Positions 23,968 to 33,094 of a stretch of DNA of 36,703 nt are shown piece after piece. The notes beneath the pieces were generated by a model. It made no database searches, had not been told where the DNA came from, and saw only the letters and a program-made list of their open reading frames with translations. Source of the DNA: JBKHDT01 sp046541195 (GTDB taxonomy: Bacteria > Pseudomonadota > Gammaproteobacteria > Halothiobacillales > Halothiobacillaceae); contig JBKHDT010000020.1 in NCBI GenBank assembly GCA_046541195.1, forward strand, positions 1-36,703. Reading direction: 5' to 3'. The position numbers and the translations under genes are program-made. Within the stretch, counting starts at the first letter, position 1; each line of letters opens with the position of its first letter.

Positions 23968-26168
23968 CTGGCGTTTTCCTCCTGCGGATCTTCCGCCACC
24001 TCGGGCAAGTCACAGCGCCCGAAGAAATCGTAATACCTCATGGCCTCCAGGATGCCGGCCGCGTAATGCGCCTGGGTGAACGCCACCCGGGTCAGGCCCG
24101 TCAGCCCGGGAAAATGCGTGTGCCCATCGGGCACCACGACAGCGCCAAGCGGGTTGCCCCGCAGCATGTCCTCGTCGGTCGCGGTCGCACCCGCCACCAG
24201 GATCCGCTCAAGCGGGATATCCCACTGCGCCGCGAAGAACCGCAACGCGAATCCCTTGCCGGCGCGGACCGGCAGCACCACCAGGTTGTCCTCGGCGTTC
24301 TGCTGGATCTGCACCGGGAGATCCTCCCCGTGAAAGCGCTTGCTCAACGCATCCAGTCCCGCAAAGGCATCCGGGTCCACAATGCGCGCGCAGCTGCTGC
24401 GCAGTCCCTGGTCACTGCGTGGCAGCAAGGCCACCCCCGGCGTGGACGACAGGATGGCCTCGACCTGATCCTGCACCCAGCCATAGTCGATGTGGCGGCT
24501 CCAGGCCTCGTCCCTCGACAGCCGCGGACCATAGTGAATCTGCGTTCCGCTTCGCGAGAAGATCACGTCCGGCACCGGCACGCCGATGCTCTTGAGTCGT
24601 GCCAGGGTCTCGCCACGGGTCTTGTCGGTGGACACGCCGAAACCGACCCGGCGCCGGTTGGCGCGCAGGACGCCAAGCAGTTCCTGCAGGGCCTCCTTGT
24701 CCGCACCGCGGCAGTCCGGGGCGCACAGGGCATCCAGATCCGCAATCAGGGCGCGGTCGGTGCGCTTGAGGGCATGATCCGGCACGGTGGGTTCGGGCGC
24801 CACGTACACCTGGTCAGCCAGTAACGGCCTGACTTCGTCCAGGTAGCGTCGGGCATGGCTCTCCCAGGCATAGTGCCTGCGGGCGCCCTCGATCCCGTTT
24901 CGGGACCAGGTCTGCCACTTTTCCCGGTCAGTGAGCACGGCAACCAGCCGGTCGGCCATGTTCTTGGCATCCAGCGGGTCGATCAGCTCGCCGTTCTGGC
25001 AGGCGGCGACGATGTCCCGCGGTCCGCCGTCCTCGGTCGCCAGAATCGGCGCCCCGCAGGCCGCCGCCTCGATCAGCGTGAGGCCGAAGGGCTCGGTGAG
25101 CGCCGGGTTGATGAACACGCCCCGGGTCCGGGCCACCCAGCGGTAGAGATCCGGGACATCCTCCGGGCGGTGCTTGCGCGGGTAGGCCACCCGCCCGTAC
25201 AGGTCGTAGGCGTCGATCAGCAGCAACAGGTCGGTGAGCACCTTGCGGGAGCCGGGCTCCATGTTGCGGATATCGTCCCGGTTGCCGGCAACGACCACCA
25301 GATTCGCCAGTTCCTGCAGCCGGGGGTTCTCGCCGTAGGCCCTGACCAGGGTGGCGATGTTCTTGCGCTCGTCGGGACGCGAGAGCGCCAGAATGACCGG
25401 CTTGTCCGGGTCGTTGAGAAAGCGGTTCACCTCCCCGATGATGGGCGGGACCGGGTCGTCCGGCTCGGCGGGACGAAAGCGGCTCAGGTCGGTCCCGGGC
25501 GGAATCACGACCATCTTTTCCTCGCGCGAGAAGTCGTAGAGCCCGTACTGCTCGTCAACCTCGTGACGCGTGCTGGCAATGACCCGCGCGGCACTGGCGA
25601 GGGTTTCCTCCTCGGCCAGAATCCGCCGGGAGATCGCGTAGGTCTCTTCGATGCGCTCGACCGTCTCGCCCTTGGCCAGCAGGCGCCGGCGCTTGACCCG
25701 ACCCAGCGAGTGCCCCGTGTGGATCAGCGGCACTCCGAGGTTGTGCGCCAGACGCGCACCCACGTAGCCGGCATCGGCATAGTGACTGTGCACCAGCGCC
25801 GGGTATTCTCCCGTCTCGTGGATGTACTCCAGCGCTCCGTCAACGAAACAGTTGAGATTGTCCCAGAGCGCTTCCTTGGGCAGGTACTCGTCCGGCCCTG
25901 CCTCGATGCGCACGATGCGCGCCCCGTTTCCGAGATCCTCCTCCGGCTGGGCATAGTCGGAAGATACCGCAGGGTCCACCACCCGGCGCGTCATCAGGTC
26001 CACCCGCCCGACCTCCGGCATGCGTGCCAGGGCGCGCGCCAGCTCGACCACGTACAGCGTCTGGCCGCCGGTGTCCGAATCGCGGCCCAGCTCCAGGTCA
26101 TGCCCCCGGATCAGTCCATGCACGCTGACAAGCACCAGATAAAGGCCCTTTTCACCTGACTTGCTCAT
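23964..26168 (-). CDS. sps: Sucrose-phosphate synthase with C-terminal HAD-like domain
   Basis: Joins UDP- or ADP-glucose with fructose-6-phosphate to sucrose-6-phosphate. It has 734 residues. Residues 1-460 are a GT4 sucrose-phosphate synthase: VSVHGLIRGHDLELGRDSDT and GGQTLYVVELARAL at the N-terminus, HSHYADAGYVG, HTGHSLGRVKRRRL, and EPFGLTLIEAAACG (EX7E). From about residue 472 a sucrose-phosphatase-like HAD domain follows. It keeps DLDAL (D477, D479) but where the active phosphatase has GDSGND it reads GATATDED (near 660), so the metal aspartate is lost. The domain is probably regulatory or a docking site for the separate Spp. The gene overlaps its neighbours by 4 nt on both sides. Confidence 0.92.
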   Translation of the reverse strand: MSKSGEKGLYLVLVSVHGLIRGHDLELGRDSDTGGQTLYVVELARALARMPEVGRVDLMTRRVVDPAVSSDYAQPEEDLGNGARIVRIEAGPDEYLPKEALWDNLNCFVDGALEYIHETGEYPALVHSHYADAGYVGARLAHNLGVPLIHTGHSLGRVKRRRLLAKGETVERIEETYAISRRILAEEETLASAARVIASTRHEVDEQYGLYDFSREEKMVVIPPGTDLSRFRPAEPDDPVPPIIGEVNRFLNDPDKPVILALSRPDERKNIATLVRAYGENPRLQELANLVVVAGNRDDIRNMEPGSRKVLTDLLLLIDAYDLYGRVAYPRKHRPEDVPDLYRWVARTRGVFINPALTEPFGLTLIEAAACGAPILATEDGGPRDIVAACQNGELIDPLDAKNMADRLVAVLTDREKWQTWSRNGIEGARRHYAWESHARRYLDEVRPLLADQVYVAPEPTVPDHALKRTDRALIADLDALCAPDCRGADKEALQELLGVLRANRRRVGFGVSTDKTRGETLARLKSIGVPVPDVIFSRSGTQIHYGPRLSRDEAWSRHIDYGWVQDQVEAILSSTPGVALLPRSDQGLRSSCARIVDPDAFAGLDALSKRFHGEDLPVQIQQNAEDNLVVLPVRAGKGFALRFFAAQWDIPLERILVAGATATDEDMLRGNPLGAVVVPDGHTHFPGLTGLTRVAFTQAHYAAGILEAMRYYDFFGRCDLPEVAEDPQEENAR

Positions 26169-27553
26169 TCATCGTCATCCTTTGTCAGTCCCAGTTTTGC
26201 CAGGTTTTCCGGCGCCTCAAGCAGCTTGATCGCCAGGATATAACCCGTGGCACTCCAGACCTGGTGCAGGTTGGCGCGCCGCCCGATCAGGCGCCCATGG
26301 CGGCCATCGTAGTATTCTGCCCAGGCATCCGGCATGGCGCGCCGCTCCATGGACGCGACGACGCGCTCGGCCAGGTCTCGACGACCGGCGCGCAGGGCGG
26401 CCGCGACGAAGGGCCAGACCAGTACCGGCCAGTTCCCGCCATTGTGGTACGACCAGGGGGTGTTCTTCGGGTCCGATCCGGTCATCAGGCGCCACTCGTG
26501 ATTCTCGATCGCCGGATAGACGATCTTCAGGGGCATCAGGCCGACCAGATCGTCCCAACGCTGCTCGAAGGTGCGCATGATCTGGGCGGTCTGACTCTCG
26601 TCCGCAAGCCCGAACAGGGCGGCCAGGAGGTTGCCCTGACTGAAGAACCGGAAGTCCATGCGTCCCGGGCCGACATTGCCCAGCAGATAGCCTGCCTCGT
26701 CCGGCACCCAGTCGGCCACCCAGCCTGGAATGCTTTCCGGGTAGATATTGAACACATTGTCGACTTCGTGGCCGAACATTTCGGTGTTGAACCGGTGAAT
26801 CCGGTTGAGCGCGTCCATGTCCAGCCAGTAGTAGCGCCGCACGTACTCACGCAATACATGGCGACGCCGATGCGACAATTCAACCAGCCAGCGGTTGGCC
26901 TCGTCCTGCACCAGCAGGTCGGCCGTATCCAGAGTCGCATCAAACAGCGCCTGTATTTCAATCGGATGACCGTTGACGCCCATGCGGCGGTCGATCATGA
27001 AACTGCCATCCGGCACCAGCAAGGTCGGGAAGACCTCGAAGCGGCTCTGCAGGCAGAGGCTGAGGATCATGCGCAGGCCACGCTGAACCTCGGGGGTGTG
27101 CGCAAAGGCCGTGTCCCCGGTGCTGGAAACGTAGGCCCGCAGCAGGATGGCCCACCACATCATGGAGTCGACCGGCGCCACGCGACCGATGGCCCGGTCA
27201 CCAAAGTCGGCGAAGATTTCCTCGGCCCCGTTGTCGAGCGTGACCACCTTGAAGGAGGCCGGCAGGACCCCCGGGGCCAGTTGCTGGCCCTCGAGTTCCT
27301 CCTGCTGCCCCCGCAGGCGCAGGATCAGCGCCAGGAAATCCCGGACCACCTCGCCCCGGCCGTCGAGAAGCAGGACAAAGCCCGCCGAAACAAAGTCCCG
27401 AACGAAGCAATCCCGGTAATTTTCTGCCGGCGCACGCGGGTCCAGGCTCGCGATGGTTCCGACCGGCTTGCCGTCATAGTGAAGCAGCGACTGCTCAAGG
27501 AGCTGGTAGGCGTCCTCCAGAGTCGCAGCAGGGTCGTAGGCTTTGCGATCCAC
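26165..27553 (-). CDS. GH100 alkaline/neutral invertase
   Basis: Hydrolyses sucrose to glucose and fructose in the cytoplasm. The 462-residue protein matches the GH100 family of cyanobacteria and plants: NYRDCFVRDF, RVAPVDSMMWWAILLRAY with the catalytic acid aspartate, WSYHNGGNWPVLVWP, and WAEYYDGRHGRLIGRRAN with the nucleophile glutamate. There is no signal peptide, which fits the cytosolic neutral enzymes. The start is a GTG at 27553 with AGGAT 12 nt upstream; only a weak promoter-like GTGATACG is seen ahead. It is first in the invertase-sps-spp operon, so the cell makes the enzyme for sucrose removal together with those for synthesis, possibly for quick adjustment after osmotic down-shift. 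Confidence 0.9.
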   Translation of the reverse strand: MDRKAYDPAATLEDAYQLLEQSLLHYDGKPVGTIASLDPRAPAENYRDCFVRDFVSAGFVLLLDGRGEVVRDFLALILRLRGQQEELEGQQLAPGVLPASFKVVTLDNGAEEIFADFGDRAIGRVAPVDSMMWWAILLRAYVSSTGDTAFAHTPEVQRGLRMILSLCLQSRFEVFPTLLVPDGSFMIDRRMGVNGHPIEIQALFDATLDTADLLVQDEANRWLVELSHRRRHVLREYVRRYYWLDMDALNRIHRFNTEMFGHEVDNVFNIYPESIPGWVADWVPDEAGYLLGNVGPGRMDFRFFSQGNLLAALFGLADESQTAQIMRTFEQRWDDLVGLMPLKIVYPAIENHEWRLMTGSDPKNTPWSYHNGGNWPVLVWPFVAAALRAGRRDLAERVVASMERRAMPDAWAEYYDGRHGRLIGRRANLHQVWSATGYILAIKLLEAPENLAKLGLTKDDDE

Positions 27554-27635
27554 GGATTCGAGTCATCCTGAGTGTGTCCGAACCCAAACCGTATCACAAA
27601 GCCCGACCGCGCGCCCCGCGGCCGTCCCGCCCCCC

Positions 27636-30098
27636 TCAACCGCCGCGAATCGCCCTGGCCGGAGCAGTATGCACGATCTTCCGGAGCAATGGCGGAACCG
27701 CCAAAAGCATCAGCAACAGACCGCCGAGCAGACCGTAAAGCGGCAGCCGCCAGTCAAACCGAAGCGGCAGGTCGAACACATTGATCGAGAGCACGGCCCC
27801 CAGCCCACCGGCGGCCAGAATCGCGAAGATGGCGGCCAGCAGGCCCACCAGCAGGTACTCAAGCCAGAGCGCCCGGGCAATCTGGCGTCGCGTCGCCCCG
27901 AGTACCCGCAACAGGGCCGCTTCGCGCAACCGTTCACCGCGGGTCGCCTGGAATGCAGCAAACAGGACGACCAGCCCGGCCGCAATCGTGAACAGGAACA
28001 CGTATTCCACGGCCTTGCTGGCCCGATCGATCACCAGCCGCACCTCCGAGAGGATCGCATTGAGGTCAAATACCGTCAGGGTCGGGAACTCGGCCAGCAG
28101 TTCCCGCTGAAAACCCTCCTGCCCCCTCGGCTGATAGAAGCTCGTGATGTGCTGCGCGGGAAATTCGGAAAGCAGTGCCGGGGGCGCCATCACAAAGAAA
28201 TTCGGGCGCATGGAATCCCACTGCACACTGCGCACGCTGGTCACCGGCGCCGTCACCGGCTCGCCGTCAATCTCGAAGGTCAGGACATCACCCAGTCCGA
28301 ACCCCAGGGTCTGCCCGATACCCTCCTCGATCGAAAACCCCTCGTCCGACCAGTCCCCGGCCAGAACCCGGTTGTCCTCGGGCAGGCTGCTGGCCCAGCT
28401 GAGGTTGAACTCTCGTTCAGCCAGCCGGCGCGCGCGCCCGTCCTCGTATTCATCGACATGCACCGGGCGCTCGCCGATATGGGTCAGGCGGGCACGCAGC
28501 ATCGGATAGAAACCGGCGGAACTCAGGCCATGGCGGGCCAGGAAGTCCCGCAACGGCTCGACCTCGTCGGGCTGGATATTGATCACGAAGTGATTGGGCG
28601 CATCCTCGGGCACCGTCGTCTGCCAGGCCTGGAGCAGGTCCACCCGGACCACGCCGAGCAGCAGCAGCGCCGTGAGCCCAAGACCAATGGCCGTCAGTTG
28701 CGCAGCACCGGCAATTCGGTAGCGGGCCAGCCGGGCAATGCCCAGGCGCGCCGTGCCCGTCCCCGGCAGCCGCCGCAGCAGGGTCAGCACGGCGAAGCTC
28801 AGGGCAAACATGCCGCCCAGTGCAGCCAGTACCCCAAAGAATACCCAACCGGCCAGTGCCAGGTCCCGCGACTGGATCAGCACCAGCAGGCCCACGGCCG
28901 CCAGCCCGACGGCGAGGAGCAAGCCGGCGGCCGGCGGAGGTGCACCCAGGTCCCGCTTGAGTACGCGCAGGGGGGGCGTGTCCTTCAGGCGCAGCAGCGC
29001 CGGCAAGGCGAATCCGTACAGGGCGATCAGGGCGATGCCGGTGCCAACAAGAACCGGCATCCAGCCCGGCGGCGGCAGGTCGACCGAAAGGAAGCGGCCC
29101 ATCAGCGCACTCAGGCCAAACTGCGTCAGGTAGCCGACCAGCAGGCCGGGCACCGCAGCCACCAGCGCCAGCAGGGTCAGGCGCAAAAGGTAGATGCCGG
29201 CAATCGCGCGCGAGGTGGCCCCAAAGGCACGCATCAGGGCCGCGCTGTCCTGCTGGACGCGATTGTAGTGACGGGCCGCCAGCAACAGCGCGGCACCGGC
29301 CAGCAGCACGGCAACCACGGCTGACAGGCCCAGGAACTGGGCCGCCCGCTCGAAGGCGGACTCAAACTCCGGCTGGGCCTCGGACGGGCGTTCAAGCCGC
29401 TGACGATCCGACAGGGACGCCTCCAACGCGTCAAGCGATCGCGCATCCACCTCGTCGGGCACCGCCAGCAGCAGTGCGTGACGCACCCGGCTGACCGAAG
29501 TCACCAGCCCGGTATCCTCGATATCGGCCAGGTTCATCATCAGTCGCGGAGCCGGCTGCTGGAAAACGCTGCCGATATCCGGTTCGCGGGTCAGTACCGA
29601 AGTGACCCGAATCGCACGGTTCCCGACCACTACCGAGTCGCCGGGTTCCAGCTCCAGCAAGGCGACCAGACGTGCATCCACCCAGGCCTCGCCCGGCGGG
29701 GGACCCGCCGCCGCGACCGTCTCCCCGTCATCGTCCAGGGAGCGCCGCGCGAGTTGCCCGCGCAGCGGATAGTCCCCGTCGACGGCCTTCAGCGAAACCA
29801 GACGTGCATTGTCCCCCGCCTGGATCACCGTGGGAAAGCTCAGGGTGCGTGCCGTGTCCAGGCCCAGCGCACGGGCCTTTTCCTCGAGCGTGTCCAGCGG
29901 GCGGGCATCGCTGACCCGGGCGTCGGCGGCAAGGAACTCCGCGGCCTGCGCCTGCATGCCCCGCTCGACCCGGTCGGTGAAGAACCCCACGGCGGTCACG
30001 GCAGCCACCGCAACGGCCAGGGCGAGCAGCATGGCATTGAGCAGTCCCGAGCGCAGTTCGCGCAGCAGCCCGACCAGAGCAATCCGGACCAGGTTCAT
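27636..30098 (-). CDS. ybbP: ABC transporter permease, FtsX-like (YbbP family)
   Basis: 820-residue inner-membrane permease. It has an N-terminal membrane segment (about 20-42), a large periplasmic domain, then membrane bundles near residues 255-370 and 395-490, a second periplasmic domain, and three FtsX-type segments at the C-terminus (LFTIAAGLVVLFAAFQATRGERLREAALLRVLGATRRQIARA-like region, about 690-815). This is the double-FtsX layout of YbbP/MacB-superfamily members, which work by force transmission or lipoprotein/lipid extraction, not classic import. The start overlaps the ybbA stop by 4 nt. It is located with ybbA and tesA as in E. coli. The transported substrate is not known. Confidence 0.92.
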   Translation of the reverse strand: MNLVRIALVGLLRELRSGLLNAMLLALAVAVAAVTAVGFFTDRVERGMQAQAAEFLAADARVSDARPLDTLEEKARALGLDTARTLSFPTVIQAGDNARLVSLKAVDGDYPLRGQLARRSLDDDGETVAAAGPPPGEAWVDARLVALLELEPGDSVVVGNRAIRVTSVLTREPDIGSVFQQPAPRLMMNLADIEDTGLVTSVSRVRHALLLAVPDEVDARSLDALEASLSDRQRLERPSEAQPEFESAFERAAQFLGLSAVVAVLLAGAALLLAARHYNRVQQDSAALMRAFGATSRAIAGIYLLRLTLLALVAAVPGLLVGYLTQFGLSALMGRFLSVDLPPPGWMPVLVGTGIALIALYGFALPALLRLKDTPPLRVLKRDLGAPPPAAGLLLAVGLAAVGLLVLIQSRDLALAGWVFFGVLAALGGMFALSFAVLTLLRRLPGTGTARLGIARLARYRIAGAAQLTAIGLGLTALLLLGVVRVDLLQAWQTTVPEDAPNHFVINIQPDEVEPLRDFLARHGLSSAGFYPMLRARLTHIGERPVHVDEYEDGRARRLAEREFNLSWASSLPEDNRVLAGDWSDEGFSIEEGIGQTLGFGLGDVLTFEIDGEPVTAPVTSVRSVQWDSMRPNFFVMAPPALLSEFPAQHITSFYQPRGQEGFQRELLAEFPTLTVFDLNAILSEVRLVIDRASKAVEYVFLFTIAAGLVVLFAAFQATRGERLREAALLRVLGATRRQIARALWLEYLLVGLLAAIFAILAAGGLGAVLSINVFDLPLRFDWRLPLYGLLGGLLLMLLAVPPLLRKIVHTAPARAIRGG

Positions 30099-30793
30099 GC
30101 GATCGGGTCCTCCTCGTGCAGCAGGCCGCCCTCGATCCGGACGCGGCGATCACAGCGGTCCGCCAGGGCGGGGTCGTGCGTCACGAGAACCAGTGTGCCC
30201 TGCCGGGCGGCGCGCAGCCGGAACATCAGATCGATGACCGTTTTGCCGGTCTGCGTATCGAGTGAACCGGTCGGCTCGTCCGCGAACAGGATCGCCGGCT
30301 CCATGGCGAAGGCACGCGCCAGCGCGACCCGCTGCTGCTCACCCCCGGAAAGCTGCCGCGGGTAGTGACGCATGCGCTCGGCGAGGCCCACCTCCCGCAG
30401 CGCCTCGGCTGCCTGCTCACGGGCATCCCGGCGGCCGGCCAGCTCCAGGGGCATGGCCACGTTTTCCTGCGCCGTGAGCCCCTCGACGAGCTGGAAGGAC
30501 TGGAACACGAAACCCACGCGCCCGGCCCGCAGACGAGCCCGCGCGTCCTCGTCCAGCCGGTCGATCCGCTGCCCGAGCAGGTGGATCTCGCCCTCGGTCG
30601 GGGTGTCCAGCCCGGCCAGCAGCGCCAGCAGGGTCGACTTGCCGGCACCGGATGGCCCGATTATCGCCAGCACCTCGCCGCGCGCGACGTCGAGCGTCAC
30701 CTGATGCAAAATGGTCAACGGTCGTTCCGGCCCCTTGACCGTCTGGGTAACCGAACGTGCCTGAAGCACATGAGTAACTGGGGAATGAGACAT
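30095..30793 (-). CDS. ybbA: ABC transporter ATP-binding protein (YbbA family)
   Basis: ATPase partner of the YbbP permease, 232 residues, LolD/MacB type. Walker A is GPSGAGKST, the Q-loop is FVFQSFQLVEGLTAQENV, the signature is LSGGEQQRVALARA, Walker B is AILFADEPTGSLD, and the switch histidine is in VTHD. The start codon at 30793 overlaps the tesA start on the other strand by two bases (CATG). No good ribosome site lies upstream of it. The frame is open for 22 more residues inside tesA, but those do not look like the family. Confidence 0.93.
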   Translation of the reverse strand: MSHSPVTHVLQARSVTQTVKGPERPLTILHQVTLDVARGEVLAIIGPSGAGKSTLLALLAGLDTPTEGEIHLLGQRIDRLDEDARARLRAGRVGFVFQSFQLVEGLTAQENVAMPLELAGRRDAREQAAEALREVGLAERMRHYPRQLSGGEQQRVALARAFAMEPAILFADEPTGSLDTQTGKTVIDLMFRLRAARQGTLVLVTHDPALADRCDRRVRIEGGLLHEEDPIA

Positions 30794-31418
30794 GCGGTTC
30801 GAATCGCTCTTGAAGGGCGTTTGGATATTGGTTTTGGCACTCGCCACGGGCCCGGTCATGGCGGCGCCGGCGCCGGAACGGCTGCTGGTACTGGGCGACT
30901 CGCTGTCTGCCGCTTACGGCTTGGACGTGTCCGAAGGCTGGGTGGTTCAACTGGCCGAGCGGCTCGAACCCGAAGGGATCACGGTCATCAACGCCAGCGT
31001 CAGCGGAGAGACCACCTCGGGCGGGCTGTCCCGGTTGCCGCGACTGCTCGAACGACATGAACCGCAGTGGGTCGTGATCGCACTGGGCGCCAACGACGGC
31101 CTGCGCGGCCTGCCCCTGCCGGCAATCCGCAAAAACCTGGTGTCGCTGCTCGGCACCGTGCGCACATCCGGTGCCCGGCCCATTCTGGTGGGCATCATGT
31201 TACCGCCGAATTACGGCCCCCGGTACGCCGACGATTTTGCCGAGCTGTTCGAGGAAATCGCCGCGGCCGAATCGGTTCCCCTGGTGCCCTTCCTGCTCGA
31301 GGAAGTGGCCGAGGATCGGGCGCTCATGCAGCCTGACGGACTGCACCCGACCGCCGAGGCCCAGCCGCTGCTCTTTCGGAACGTGTGGCAGGTCGTCGAA
31401 CCCTTGATCGTGGACTGA
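30792..31418 (+). CDS. tesA: Arylesterase / acyl-CoA thioesterase I (SGNH hydrolase)
   Basis: Periplasmic multifunctional esterase of the SGNH family (thioesterase I, lysophospholipase L1). The 208-residue precursor has a signal peptide (residues 1-24, ending VMA-AP). Block I is LGDSLSAAYG with the nucleophile S37, block III is GANDG, and block V is DGLHPTAEA with the catalytic Asp and His. GGGGA lies 8-9 nt before the ATG. It is divergent from ybbA with start codons overlapping by two bases, so each promoter must lie inside the other gene. murJ follows after 86 bp. Confidence 0.95.
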   Translation: MRFESLLKGVWILVLALATGPVMAAPAPERLLVLGDSLSAAYGLDVSEGWVVQLAERLEPEGITVINASVSGETTSGGLSRLPRLLERHEPQWVVIALGANDGLRGLPLPAIRKNLVSLLGTVRTSGARPILVGIMLPPNYGPRYADDFAELFEEIAAAESVPLVPFLLEEVAEDRALMQPDGLHPTAEAQPLLFRNVWQVVEPLIVD

Positions 31419-31504
31419 ATGGCCGTGGAAGAGAACACCCGCGACCGGCAGAAACCCGAACCACGCCGCGCGGCGGGCACCACGCGCGGACGGAGCGCCG
31501 GGCG

Positions 31505-33094
31505 GTGAGCCGCAAGCTGCTGAAGTCGACCGCCGTGATCGGCGCAATGACCATGCTCTCGCGGGTGCTCGGCTTTGTGCGCGACGTGCTGCTGGCCCGA
31601 CTGTTCGGCGCCGGCGCGGCCACGGATGCCTTCTTCGTGGTGTTCAAGATCCCGAACTTCCTGCGTCGCCTGTTCGCCGAGGGGGCTTTTCAGCAGGCGT
31701 TCGTGCCCGTCCTGTCCGAATACCGCGAAAAGCATGGGCCGGAAGAACTCAAATCCTTCGTGGATCACATGTTCGGCACCTTGGCGACCGTGCTGCTGCT
31801 GGTCGTCAGCCTGGGGGTGATCGGCGCCCCGCTGGTGATCCTGCTGTTCGCCCCCGGCTTCACGGATGACCCGGCACAACGGGCTCTGGCAGAACAGATG
31901 CTGTGGATCACCTTTCCCTACCTGTTCTTCATCTCCCTGACCGCCTTCGCCGCCAGTACGCTCAACACTTTCGGCCGTTTCGCGATGCCGGCACTGACCC
32001 CGATCTGGCTGAACATCGCACTGATCGGCGCGGCGCTGTTTCTTGCGCCCCGGATGGAAGAACCCGTCATGGGCCTGGCCTGGGGCGTGTTCATCGCCGG
32101 GGTCCTCCAGCTGGGTTTCCTGATGCCGTTTCTGGCGCGGATCGGACTGCTGCCCCGCCCGCGCTTCGGCCGACATCCCGGTGTGCGCAAGACCGTGCGC
32201 CTGATGATCCCGGCCATGTTCGGCGCCTCGGTCACCCAGATCAGCCTGCTGATCGATACCATCCTGGCCTCGTTGCTGGTCGCCGGCAGCGTCAGCTGGC
32301 TCTACTATTCCGACCGGCTGGTCGAGTTGCCGCTGGGCGTGTTCGGCGTGGCGCTGGCAACGGTCATCCTGCCCAAGCTCTCCCGGGAACACGCCCGGCA
32401 GACGCCCGAAGCATTCAATGCCACGCTCAACTGGGCTGTGCGCCTGACTTTGCTGATCGGCCTGCCGGCCACCGCGGGCCTTGTGCTGCTCTCCGGACCG
32501 ATCCTGGCCACCCTGTTCGAGTACGGGGAGTTCACGCCGCACGACACGCAGATGGTCCGCCTGGCCCTGATGGCCTACGCACTTGGCCTGCCTGCCTTCC
32601 TGCTGATCAAGGTCCTGGCCCCGGCGTTCTTTTCGCGGCAGGATACGGCCACGCCGGTGCGTGTGGCGGTAATCTCGGTCCTGATCGGCCTGGGCCTCAA
32701 GGGGGCGATCATGGTTCCCTGGATGGTTTTCGAGCAGCCGGCCGCGCATGTCGGCCTGGCGCTCGCCACGGCACTGGTCGCCTGGATCAATGCCGGAATG
32801 CTGGCCGCGATCCTCAGGCGACGGGCCATATGGACCCTCGACTCGGGCATCCGGCGCGCGACGCTGCAGACATTGGCGGGCTGTTCCGGCATGATCCTGC
32901 TGCTGTGGTGGCTCACGCCCGCCGCGGGTCAATGGACGACCTGGGATGGCTGGCAACGCAGCGCGCAGCTAGCCGGGCTGATCGCCCTCGGCGGCTTGGC
33001 CTTCGTCGCAACAGCGACAGTCGCCGGCATGCGCCCGGACGTTTTTCGGCGCGACGCACGACACGACGGACCCGACAGACCGGACGACGGATGA
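31505..33094 (+). CDS. murJ: Lipid II flippase MurJ
   Basis: MOP-superfamily exporter that flips lipid II across the inner membrane for peptidoglycan synthesis. 529 residues with about 14 membrane helices. Family landmarks are the N-terminal SRVLGFVRDVLLARLFGAGAATDAF region with the essential arginine, FRRLFAEGAF-like NFLRRLFAEGAFQQAFVP, and YYSDRLVELPLGVFGVALATVILP. The start is taken as GTG at 31505 (GTG-SRKLLKSTAVIGAMTM) because it aligns with family N-termini and has GGAG about 9 nt upstream; the frame extends to 31385 without coding character. ribF overlaps its stop by 4 nt, an arrangement common in gammaproteobacteria. Confidence 0.96.
   Translation: MSRKLLKSTAVIGAMTMLSRVLGFVRDVLLARLFGAGAATDAFFVVFKIPNFLRRLFAEGAFQQAFVPVLSEYREKHGPEELKSFVDHMFGTLATVLLLVVSLGVIGAPLVILLFAPGFTDDPAQRALAEQMLWITFPYLFFISLTAFAASTLNTFGRFAMPALTPIWLNIALIGAALFLAPRMEEPVMGLAWGVFIAGVLQLGFLMPFLARIGLLPRPRFGRHPGVRKTVRLMIPAMFGASVTQISLLIDTILASLLVAGSVSWLYYSDRLVELPLGVFGVALATVILPKLSREHARQTPEAFNATLNWAVRLTLLIGLPATAGLVLLSGPILATLFEYGEFTPHDTQMVRLALMAYALGLPAFLLIKVLAPAFFSRQDTATPVRVAVISVLIGLGLKGAIMVPWMVFEQPAAHVGLALATALVAWINAGMLAAILRRRAIWTLDSGIRRATLQTLAGCSGMILLLWWLTPAAGQWTTWDGWQRSAQLAGLIALGGLAFVATATVAGMRPDVFRRDARHDGPDRPDDG

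Noticed and set aside
27543..29324. Gln- and Arg-rich open frame on the plus strand
   Set aside because: Shadow of ybbP; low-complexity composition typical of antisense frames in GC-rich DNA.
30796..30805. GGTTCGAATC, a T-loop-like string suggesting a tRNA
   Set aside because: It lies inside the tesA signal-peptide codons and no acceptor or anticodon stems surround it.
31211..32956. Long minus-strand frame over tesA and murJ
   Set aside because: Gln- and Gly-rich shadow; murJ on the other strand is convincing.
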